DNA of 64,000 nt. It comes from Plotosus lineatus (taxonomy: Eukaryota; Chordata; Actinopteri; Siluriformes; Plotosidae). Under the pieces are notes generated by a model. That model saw only the letters and a list, made by a program, of their open reading frames with translations, was not told the DNA's origin and searched no databases. Position 1 is the first letter of the stretch, and each line of letters begins with the position of its first letter. The stretch lies in the NCBI GenBank assembly GCA_024760905.1, contig JALRMN010000025.1:1130001-1194000 (forward strand), in the 5' to 3' direction. Made by a program: the position numbers and the translations under genes. Positions 56,483-64,000 of the stretch are shown piece after piece.

Positions 56483-57026
56483 GATTCAGGTGGTCAGTTA
56501 TCTATCAATGCTCCACTTAATGCCGAGATGAAGAGATTTGCGAGAGTAGCAGCTGCATTCCATTCACTTGCAAACGGATTCTGGGACTGTAAAGGTCTCT
56601 CTATTACAACGAATGTCTCTCTCTATTAAAACCTTGCCCTGCCTTGTCTGTTATATGATACTGAAAATTGGAGCATCCTTGCATCTCATATCTACCTGAA
56701 ATGTTTCAACAGTGATCACTAAGGCAGACCCTCAATGTATAATGTTGGCACCATGTCACATATCCGACCAAAGAAAAGGTGGAAGGATTGTATTATTAAA
56801 TATCTTCCATCTTTGGTTTTAATGATGACACCACAGATTGGTATGACACCACAGTGGACCGACCTAAATGGAGAAATCTTATTGCCGATGGAATCGCGCT
56901 GTCAGTGATAAGATTGCAGAAGCAGCAAAAGAGAGGAGAGAGTGAGAACACCTCAGGGTCCCCCATTGTCACAGGTGACAGGGACCAAAAGAAGAAAGAA
57001 GAAAAGAAAGAGACATTTATTTATTT

Positions 57027-57535
57027 GATTATAGAAGCAAATAATGAAGAAGAAGAAGAATGAAGGGAAAAGTGTACAAGACGGTGATGAGGCCAGCAAT
57101 GTTGTATGGTTTAGAGACAGTGGCCCTGGGGAAAAGACAGGAGTCAGAGTTGGAGGTAGCAGAGATGAAAATGTTGAGGTTCTCTTTGGGAGTAACGAGG
57201 ATGGATAGGATCAGAAATGAGTACATCAGAGGGACAGCACATGTTAGATGTTTTGGAGACAAAGTCAGAGAGGCTAGATTGAGATGGTTTGTACATGTAC
57301 AGAGGAGGGATAGTGAGTATATTGGTCGTAGGATGCTGAGGTTGGAACTACCAGGCAAAAGGCCCAGAGGAAGACCAAAGAGAAGATTTATGGATGCGGT
57401 GAAGGCAGACATGAAGGTCGTTGGAGTAAGAGTAGAAGATGCAGAGGATGGGGAGAGATGGAGGCAGATCATTTGCTGTGGCGACCCCTGAAGGGAACAG
57501 CCGAAAGGAAAAGAAGAAGATTATAGAAGCAAATA
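57027..57535 (+). mobile_element. RTE-A LINE, copy 7, 5'-truncated, with 17-bp target-site duplication
   Basis: The element is 57044-57518, flanked by GATTATAGAAGCAAATA at 57027-57043 and 57519-57535. It carries the last 143 codons in one open frame (MKGKVYKTVMRPAMLYGLET through RRQIICCGDP-like end at 57491), then the usual 3' end. Preserved duplication and open frame point to a young insertion. Extra GAAGAAGAAGAA bases lie at its 5' joint. Confidence 0.92.
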
Positions 57536-57990
57536 TTTTTTTTTCTACTTTTATTTTAACGAGATAATTACAAAAAAATCATAAGATAGAATAAACAAAA
57601 TCATTCGTGCTTTTCTGATACAAACTGAATGTGTGGGGAGTGTGTGAAAGGTTCAGGTAAACACAAGTCGTCAAACCACACATGAGACATGAGGATGTGA
57701 GGTTTCACTGTTCTGATACCAGTGTCTCTTCTGAAAATGTGCCATGTGTCAGTGTTGGGGTTGGCAAATGAACAAACCTTAAAACTTGGGTGTTGCTGGG
57801 TATGTCTAAACTCAGACATGTGGTTTGATGGCTGCATGTGACCACAGTAAAATTGTACAACTGAGAAAAAAAACTAAATAAATAACTGGCTACAATTGCT
57901 CTAAAAATAGATGTAAATATTTAGATATTTTAAATAAAACATATTTGCATATTTATATATATATTATATGTATTTATATGTATAATGTAT
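57535..57990 (-). repeat. Segmental duplication, receptor 5'-flank unit 3, distal part
   Basis: Aligns with 6400-6760 and 27541-27800 (AATCATTCGTGCTT, AACTGAATGTGTG, AGGATGTGAGGTTTCACTGT, CCATGTGTCAGTG). A minus-strand ORF of 78 codons lies here (57837-57601). Its equivalents in units 1 and 2 are broken, so coding function is doubtful. Confidence 0.75.
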
Positions 57991-57997
57991 ATGTATA

Positions 57998-60693
57998 ATG
58001 CAGTTGTGGGGGGGCACAAGCCAGTGTTCACCCTCACGCTGGTTGTAAGCCCGGGTAAATGCAGAGGGTTGCGACAGGAAGGGCATCCGGCGTAAAACTT
58101 CAGTGCTGTTAATCAACAGGGTGCTAGTGAAAATTGGACTACTGTTGGTCGAAGGAGAGGCGGGAGGCATGTCCGTGGGCAGAGAGAGAGGAGGAAAGGC
58201 ATGAGTCTAGGACTGAGAGTACGGAATTTGAATGTTGGAACAATGAAAGAAAAAGGTAAAAGCTGGCTGACATGATGCAGAGGAGGAAGGTGGATAAACT
58301 GCGTGTTCAGGAGACCAAGTGGAAAGGTAGTAAGGCTAGAAGCTTAGGAGCAGGGTTTAAACTGTTTTATCATGGTGTGGATGGGAAGAGAAATGGAGTA
58401 GGAGTCATTTTGAAGGAGGGGTTTGTCAAGAATGTTCTAGAAGTGAAAAGAGTGTCAGACAGAGTGATCAGTCTCAAGTTAGAAATTGAAGGTGTGATGC
58501 TCAATGTTGTTAGTGCTTATCTCCCACAAGCAGGAGGTGAGCTAAAAGATAAGGAGAGATTCTGGAGTGACTTAGATGAAGTGATCCATAATACCCCCAA
58601 GGTGAAAGACTGGTCATTGGTGCAGACTTCATTGAACATGTTGGTGCAGGCAACAGAGGGGACGAGGAAGTGATGGGCAGGTTTGGTATCCAGGAGAGGA
58701 ACACAGAAGGACAGACGTTGATCGATTTTGGAAAAAGGGTGGAAATGGCTGTGGTGAATACTTTCTTCCAGAAGAGAGAGGAGCATAGGGTGACGTATGA
58801 AAGAGGAGGTAAGAGCTCCCAGGTAGACTACATCTTGTGTAGGCGATGTAATTTGAAGGAAGTCAGTGACTGCAAAGTAGTAGTGGGTGAGAGTGTTGCC
58901 AAACAGCGTAGGATGGTGGTGTGCAGGATGATGCTGATGGTGAGGAAGGTGAAGTAGGCAAAGGCAGAGCAGAAAACAAAGTGGTGGAAGTTGAAAAAGG
59001 ACGAGTGTCGTGTTGTCTTCAAGGAGGAGTTGAAACAGGCCTTGGGTGATAAGGAAGTGCTTCCAGATGACTGGCAACTACAGCAAATGTGATCAGGGAC
59101 ACAGGTAAGAAAGTACTTGGCATGTCCTCTGGAAGGAAAGTAGATAAGGAGACTTGGTGGTGGAATGAGAAAGTGCAGGAGTGTGTACAAAGGAAAAGGT
59201 TAGCTAAGAAGAAGTGGGACATAGAGAGGACCGAAGAGAGTAAACAGGAGTACAGGGAGACACAGCATAAGGCGAAGGTAGCGGTGTCAAAGGCCAAACA
59301 GAGGGTGTATGATGACTTGTGTGATAGGTTGGACAGTAAGGAGGGAGATGATTTATACAGGGTGGCACAGCAGAGAAATAGAGATGGGAAAGACGTGCAG
59401 CAAGTTAAAGTGATAAAGGACAGAGAGGGAAATGTATTGACTGATGACAAAAGTGTGCTGGGAAGATGGAAAGACGACTTTGAAGAGCTGATGAATGAGG
59501 AAAATGAGAGAAAAGGAGTAGGTGACCGTTGAAAAGCAGGAAATAGCAAAGATTAGTAAGGGTGAAGTGAGGAGGGCATTGAAGAGGATGAAGAGTGGAA
59601 AGGCAGTTGGTCCTGATGACATACAAGTGGTGGTATGGAAGTGTCTAGGAGAGATAGCAGTAGATTTTCTGAAAATAATATTCAACAACGTGAGCAGATG
59701 CCGGAGGAATGGAGGAGAAGTGTCCTGGTGCCCATCTTTAAGAACAAGGGAGACATGCAGAGTTGTGGCAACTACTGAGGGATAAATGAGCCATACTATG
59801 AAGTTATGGGAAAGAATAGTGGAAGCTAGACTAAGGGCAGAGGCCAGCATTTGTGAACAACAGTTTGGTTTAATGCCAAGAAAGAACACTACAGATGCAG
59901 TGTTTGCTTTGAGAATGTTAATAGAGAAGTACAGAGAAGATCAGAGGGAGCTGCATTGTGCCTTTGTGGGTCTGGAGAGAAGTATGTTAGAGTGGCGCAG
60001 GACATGTATGAGAAATGTAAGACAGGGGTGAGGTGTGCTGTTGGTGTGACAGAAGAGTTCAAGATTGAGGTGGGACTGCATCAAGGGTCAGCTCTCAGCC
60101 CCTTCTTCTTTGCTATGGTGATTGACAGGCTGACAGATGAGGTTAGAATCTCCATGGACTATGATGTTTGCAGATGACATTGTGATCTGTCGTGAGAGCA
60201 GAGAACACGTGGAGGAAAATCAAGGGAGGTGGAGGTATGCCCTGGAAAGGAGAGTAATGAAGGTTAGCCTCAGTAAGACAGAATACATGTGTTTGAACGC
60301 GAAGGACCCAAGAGGGTGGAGGATTTTAAGTACTTAGGCTCAACAATCCAGAGCAATGGAGAGTGTGGAAAAGAGGTGAAGAAGCGTGTGCAGGCAGGTT
60401 AGAATGGTTGGAGAAACGTGTCCAGTGTGATGTGTGATAGGAGAGTATTGGCAAGAATGAAGGGAAAAGTGTACAAGGCGATGATGAGGCCAGCGATGTT
60501 GTTTGGTTTAGAAACAGTGGCCCTGGGAAAACAACAGCAGGCAGACCTGGAGGTAGCAGAGATGAAAATGTTGAGGTTCTCTCTGGGAGTAACGAGGATA
60601 AATAGGATCAGGAATGAGTACATCAGAGGGATAGCACATGTAAGACGTTTTGGAGACAAAGTCAGAGAGGCTCGATTGAGATGGTTTGGACAT
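57998..60693 (+). mobile_element. RTE-A LINE, copy 8, 5' end complete, 3' end lost
   Basis: Starts TGCAGTTGTGGGGGGGCAC and includes GACAGGAAGGGCATCCGGCG. It runs through endonuclease, linker and RT and stops inside the C-terminal region at GAGATGGTTTGGACATG. LINEs normally lose the 5' end, so the missing 3' end implies a later deletion. Confidence 0.85.
58272..60690 (+). pseudogene. RTE-A ORF of copy 8
   Basis: Endonuclease pieces are 58272-58673 (KLRVQETKWKGSKARSLGAG, MLNVVSAYLPQ) and 58670-58957 (GGKSSQVDYIL). The GADFNG block is degraded. Linker 59089-59532. RT pieces are 59522-59785 (KAVGPDDIQVVVWKC), 59786-60031, 59956-60177 (LHQGSALSPFFFAMVIDRL) and 60137-60337 (MMFADDIVICRES). C-terminal part 60418-60690. 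A deletion near 59975 removes YDRVPREELWY. Many shifts; dead. Confidence 0.83.
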
Positions 60694-60868
60694 GAAATAA
60701 TGTCAAGCACCATCAATCAGCACTGTGTAACAAACTACACAGAATTATCTAAATCTATTATAAGTGAATCGAAGGCCATTCATTCTGTACATATTACATA
60801 CTGACTTTCTGAATTGGTCTATTGATCATATGATGATGATGATACTTCTCCAAGTAATATTACACTGC
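60694..60868. other. Unassigned spacer
   Basis: 175 bp between two oppositely oriented RTE-A copies, with no recognisable content. Confidence 0.5.
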
Positions 60869-61325
60869 ATCTTCTTCTTTTCCTTTCGTCTGTTCCCTTC
60901 AAGGGTCACCACAGAGAATCATCTCCCTCCATCTCACCCTGTCCTCTGCATCTTCTTTTTTTATGCCAACGGCCTTCATGTTCTCCTTCACCAAATCCAT
61001 AAATCTCTTTTTTGGATTTCCTCTTGGCCTTTTGCCTGACAGTTCCAACCTCAGCATCCTACTACCAATATCCTCACTATCACTCCTCTGTACATGTCCA
61101 AACCATCTCAATCTAGCCTCTCTGACTTTGTCTCCAATACCTCTAACATGTGCTGTCCCATTCTTGATCCTATCCACCCTCGTTACTCCCAAACAGAACC
61201 TCAACATTTTCATCTCTGCTACCTCCTGTTCTACCTCCTGTCTTTTCCTTCGCGCCACTGTTTCTAAACCATACAACGTCGCTGGCCTCGTCACCGCCTT
61301 GTACACTTTTCCCTTCATTCCTTCA
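60869..61325 (-). mobile_element. RTE-A LINE, copy 9, 3' fragment
   Basis: Ends with CTTCTTCTTTTCCTTTCG on the plus strand at 60869. It carries the C-terminal region in one open frame (61318-60899: MKGKVYKAVTRPATLYGLET to CGDP), lacking the RNEHIRGTA part. The 5' edge (ATGAAGGAATGAAGGG) duplicates a few bases, next to a CA repeat. Confidence 0.85.
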
Positions 61326-61343
61326 TTCTTGCCTATACTCTCC

Positions 61344-61370
61344 TATCACACACACACACACACACACACA
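61344..61370. repeat. CA microsatellite
   Basis: Thirteen CA units at the edge of RTE-A copy 9. Confidence 0.95.
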
Positions 61371-61384
61371 CATATGTACATAGC

Positions 61385-61790
61385 TATTCACGGTTTTGAG
61401 TATTCACGGACTGCCGAGCAGCTCGCACGTGATTCAAATTCAGCCAATGGCTGTCCTCCTTCCTGCTGATTGGTTGAGGTGATGTAACGCCGCTTTTTCC
61501 TCATTCGCCACAAGTTGGCAATGAGCCTTTTTTAGTGTGTTTTAATTACCAGTTAAGTTCTATGATGTCACTCAAATGCTTGCTTAAGCACCAGAAAAAG
61601 GTAATGAGGTTGGATGTCTCTTCTGAAGAAATAAGACTTTCTCCGGAAGAAACGACAGTTTCCTCTGAAGTTACGTCATTGCTGAAGAGGAATACAGTAA
61701 TGTTTGAACTGATGTAAAACACTCCACTATTAAAGTCTTTTTAAATTATTATTCTAGTACATGACATAAGGTAATGTTTAAAATGTTTGT
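61385..61790. mobile_element. Relic of the fold-back/Tigger-like family
   Basis: Reverse-oriented, diverged relative of the right arm (30240 to 29950). It has ATTCACGG-type end text, GATTCAAATTCAGCCAATGG, CTTCTGAAGAAATAAGACTT and GAAACGACAGTTTCCTCTGA. Both termini are incomplete. Confidence 0.6.
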
Positions 61791-62310
61791 GTGTTATATT
61801 TTATTTAATGTGGTGTAGCATGTTTCTCATTGTGTTTTGTTTATCCAATTTATTACATTTCTTGTTCTTTTATGTCCTTTTTGTTATGGTTTGTGTTTTG
61901 AGAGCCTTTGATTTTGGCGCTGTGCCTCTCACTAACTATTTACTTCCTGGGGGCGTAGCTGAGCTGCTCTGGAGCACACACCTGAATTCACTATTCTCAT
62001 TTATTCCCAATAAAAAAAAGCACACGTAGCTCTGCGCAGGGGATTAACTCACATCAACATCACAGCTTCTTTGGTTTGTAACACCTCTTACTCTCTCACT
62101 CTAAAATTCTGTTTTGTCCTCCGGTTTCAGTTGGAGGGGCGTGGGTGAACTGCTCGGACTTAATGCAGTTAATACCTGAATTCAGTCGTGTCATGCCTAA
62201 TGCAATACAGTACGTTCCTCTAGTGGACATTTTTGAAAACTGCAGTGCTGTATGTTTATAAAGAGAATGTACTGAAAGGTGTTTTATGTGTATGCTGTGT
62301 AATGTTTATA
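61791..62310. other. Unassigned sequence
   Basis: No recognised gene. An 80-codon ORF at 61787-62029 is rich in Leu, Phe and Val but has no supporting context. AATAAA follows at 62009. Confidence 0.45.
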
Positions 62311-62317
62311 TTCATTC

Positions 62318-62510
62318 ATTCATTTTCTGTAACTGCTTAATCCTAATTAGGGTCACAGGGAGGCTTTCGCCCACCTTAGCCAACTCCGAATGAGGGCAGA
62401 GTACACCCTGGATGGCTCACCAGGCCATCGCAGGGCAGAAACACACTGAGGGCAGTGCAGCTCCTCTTTACAAAAGTCAGCAATGGGTCTTTTAAATGAA
62501 ACTCACACCA
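62318..62510 (-). mobile_element. SINE, tail type A, head-truncated
   Basis: Has tail and body (TTCATTTTCTGTAACTGCTT, AGAGTACACCCTGGATGGCT, AAGTCAGCAATGGGTC) and stops at CTCACACCACAC. No tRNA head or clear target duplication. Confidence 0.78.
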
Positions 62511-62511
62511 C

Positions 62512-62612
62512 ACTTAGCCTTATAACTATAAACTATTGCATTTATTGCAAGTTTCAAATTTTGGTCCTGCCGTTTTTAAACTTGTGACAAAGATTATGTT
62601 CTCAGGCAAGTC
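62512..62612. repeat. Local duplicated block, copy 1
   Basis: Aligns with 63170-63282 (TAACTATAAACTATTGCATT, TTTTTAAACTTGTGACAAAG, TTATGTTCTCA) in the same orientation. Followed by a Tc1 end. Confidence 0.85.
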
Positions 62613-62745
62613 TACGAGTCCTTCTCAAAAAATTCTTATTGTGATTAAGTTCATTATTTTCTGTAATGTACTGATATAAATTAAACTTTCATATATTTTA
62701 GATTCATTGCGCACCAACTGAAATATTTCAGTTCTTTTATTCTAA
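62613..62745 (+). mobile_element. Solo Tc1-like terminal repeat
   Basis: GAGTCCTTCTCAAAAAATTC and TTCATTATTTTCTGTAATGT match the left end of the 16649-18212 transposon. The body and other end are gone. Confidence 0.8.
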
Positions 62746-62774
62746 TATTTCTGATTTGTATCATAAAAGTTTGC

Positions 62775-62885
62775 CATTGGTTTTAGGTCGGATGTGTTTC
62801 CTGACACAACCCTCTGCATATCTCCGGGCTTGGGACCGGCATAAGGGGGAGAGTTACTAGTTAGTGCCCCCCCATGGCTGCATTT
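62775..62885 (-). mobile_element. Isolated RTE-A 5' end
   Basis: Minus-strand match to the first roughly 110 bp of copy 4 (GCAGCCATGGGGGGGCACTA, TATGCCGGTCCCAAGCCCGG, CCGACCTAAAACC-type end). No RTE ORF or 3' end follows. Confidence 0.75.
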
Positions 62886-63169
62886 GTGTCTTGCATATAT
62901 AGCAGCATAATATTGAATTTGTAGCTCCACGTGGTCATGTTCATTTGTATCAATGATTTTTCAAATTTCTTTTTTGTATCAACCGGCAAAACTATCACTT
63001 TAAATGAATGGCTAAAATTTAACCAACCTATAAGTGTAACAAACGAGTAGATAGGCCCATCTAACAAAAATATTAGTCCTGGTAACAGTATTTATTCAGA
63101 AGTCGAGTGGATCTAAGGTTGCATTCACGGTGATGCCGGTTATAGATCTGCCTGTAGATCTGTATTATA
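62886..63169. other. Unassigned AT-rich sequence
   Basis: Nothing recognised. Confidence 0.5.
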
Positions 63170-63282
63170 CACTTAGCCTCATAACTATAAACTATTGCAT
63201 TTACTTCGGTTATAGTTTTAAATTTTGGTTCTGTAGTTTTTAAACTTGTGACAAAGATCTATTATGTTCTCATGCATGTCTA
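63170..63282. repeat. Local duplicated block, copy 2
   Basis: Partner of 62512-62612, with an extra TAGTTT segment. A type B SINE sits at its right end. Confidence 0.85.
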
Positions 63283-63629
63283 CATCTGTCTTTCTTCCTT
63301 TTACTCGGGAGTTGCGACAGCGAATCATCTGATTCGCACGTTTGATTTGGCAGAGGTTTTTACGTCGGATGCCCTTCCTGTCACAACCCTTTTTAGCAAG
63401 GGACAGAAACACGCTGACGGCTTTGCAGCCTACTCTTTACGAAAGTCAGCAATGGTTCTTTTACATGCCTCACACCATAGACAGTGAGAGAAATGGCCCG
63501 CCCTTGATAACCCAGTTAGCTGCACTGGGGGGACAGTGACAACCTTGTGGAGGGTGGGACTTGAACCCCGAACCTTTTGGATCAGCGATCCAACGCCCTA
63601 TACCACTAGACCACCACTGCCCCTCACGC

Positions 63630-63635
<6 letters not shown>
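63270..63635 (-). mobile_element. tRNA-derived SINE, tail type B, full length, with 12-bp target-site duplication
   Basis: The element is 63282-63623. Its target copies are TCATGCATGTCT (63270-63281) and TCACGCAAGTCT (63624-63635). Head (A and B boxes), body, RTE-A 5'-like segment and RTE-A-like 3' tail are all present, as in 55107-55454. Confidence 0.88.

Positions 63636-63680
<45 letters not shown>
63632..63680. repeat. CT and TA microsatellites
   Basis: About 14 CT units followed by about 10 TA units. Confidence 0.95.
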
Positions 63681-64000
63681 GCATCAGGATTACCGTCTTT
63701 ATATATTTCTGTAGATGTTTATAATTTTTCATTTCTGAGACTTTTAGTTTATCTTTATCTCATACTTACTTGATATGAAATAATTCTGTACACACAATTT
63801 CATCGGGATCAATAAAGTATTCTGTTTCTGATTATTCAATAGTAGTGAGGCATTGAAGCATTTGACTGGATATTTCTGCTAACAGTGATTGATCAGCATT
63901 TTTACAGGATTACAGCAGTTTCCTAAGTTATTGCTTATCCTAATATTGATGAATATGGCTGGGTGGTACATATTAGGCTAAGCGGTTGTGTTGGCCATGC
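63681..64000. other. Unassigned sequence with a LINE-tail-like motif
   Basis: ATCAATAAAGTATTCTGTTTCTGA at 63808-63831 (two adjoining motifs) looks like the 3' tail of a CR1/Rex1-type LINE in plus orientation. No coding region. Confidence 0.45.

Larger units (their letters stand above)
54940..57010 (+). pseudogene. Reverse transcriptase and C-terminal region of the decayed LINE
   Basis: INEVTKALK, a stop, LKQGKAHGPGSLPIEILKIG and ATELHNLLKII. After the SINE, DCILPPILLIIFF (motif before the active site) and MDVKLYNFRC; the FADD box itself is lost. SLSAMCNAWGFTISKPKTEV, then after a small SINE GGQLSINAPLNAEMKRFARV and LALPCLLYDTENW. It ends WRNLIADGIAL and KQQKRGESENTSGSP. Decayed throughout. 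Confidence 0.62.
52261..57026 (+). mobile_element. Decayed LINE (clade unassigned) carrying several later insertions
   Basis: An about 4.8-kb region read on the plus strand. An untranslated or ORF1-like part (52261-52890) is followed by endonuclease (52890-53460 and 53755-53995), RT (54940-56345) and C-terminal region (56483-57010). ATTATACAAAGCAACAT at 52233 and ATTATAGAAGCAAATA at 57028 may be its old target duplication, since they are adjacent in flank unit 2. Nested in it are a SINE, a possible Tigger-like end, another SINE, a LINE tail and a SINE fragment. Confidence 0.65.

Noticed and set aside
57601..57837. Conserved ORF in flank unit 3 as a receptor exon
   Set aside because: Equivalent frames in units 1 and 2 contain stops and shifts, and no splice sites or receptor domain are seen.

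Overview
This window is eukaryotic nuclear DNA, almost certainly from a teleost fish. It has interrupted genes with GT-AG introns, TA- and CA-rich microsatellites, and the usual fish mobile elements: Rex1-like and Rex3-like LINEs, a second RTE-clade LINE, Tc1-like transposons, a DIRS-type element and tRNA-derived SINEs. No operons, RNA genes or bacterial features are visible. Most of the 64 kb is layered transposable-element sequence, and nearly all element ORFs are broken. Family names come from recognising protein and terminal motifs by eye; no database search was run.

Only one host gene looks intact. It is a compact four-exon gene on the minus strand (24558-26102) encoding a 180-residue single-V-domain Ig receptor with a charged transmembrane segment. 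It has a TATA box upstream and an AATAAA signal downstream. Its 5' flank recurs at 4870-6760 and, split by insertions, at 52140-52260 plus 57535-57990. I read this as a former tandem array of three receptor genes, two of which lost their coding parts. An isolated MHC class I alpha-3 exon with an in-frame stop (41006-41271) is a second immune relic. A decayed ORF that I cannot name lies at 44110-44522.

Layout. 1-2600: RTE tail, then Rex3 fragment. 3084-4868: Rex1 end, SINE, Tc1 and LINE relics. 4870-6760: receptor flank unit 1 with two SINE types. 6765-12712: complete but decayed DIRS element. 13836-16525: Rex3 with an inverted 5' part. 16649-18212: Tc1 element inside an inverted duplication. 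18369-20040: RTE. 20056-20863: small TIR element with a P2X7-ballast-like ORF. 20868-24340: near full-length Rex1. 24440-27800: receptor gene and flank unit 2. 27906-28093: palindrome holding two hammerhead-ribozyme-like motifs. 28596-30245: long fold-back element. 30246-37110: RTE pieces and a Tc1 element split by a full-length RTE. 37206-40510: near full-length Rex3. 41006-48240: MHC exon, RTE, unknown sequence, repeats. 48243-51325: full-length RTE. 51330-57990: two other LINE relics, SINEs and flank unit 3. 57998-64000: RTE pieces, SINEs and duplicated unknown sequence.

The elements are related to one another. One SINE subfamily carries sequence from both ends of the local RTE LINE, so RTE is its probable mobilising partner. 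Several insertions have clear target-site duplications that allow relative dating.
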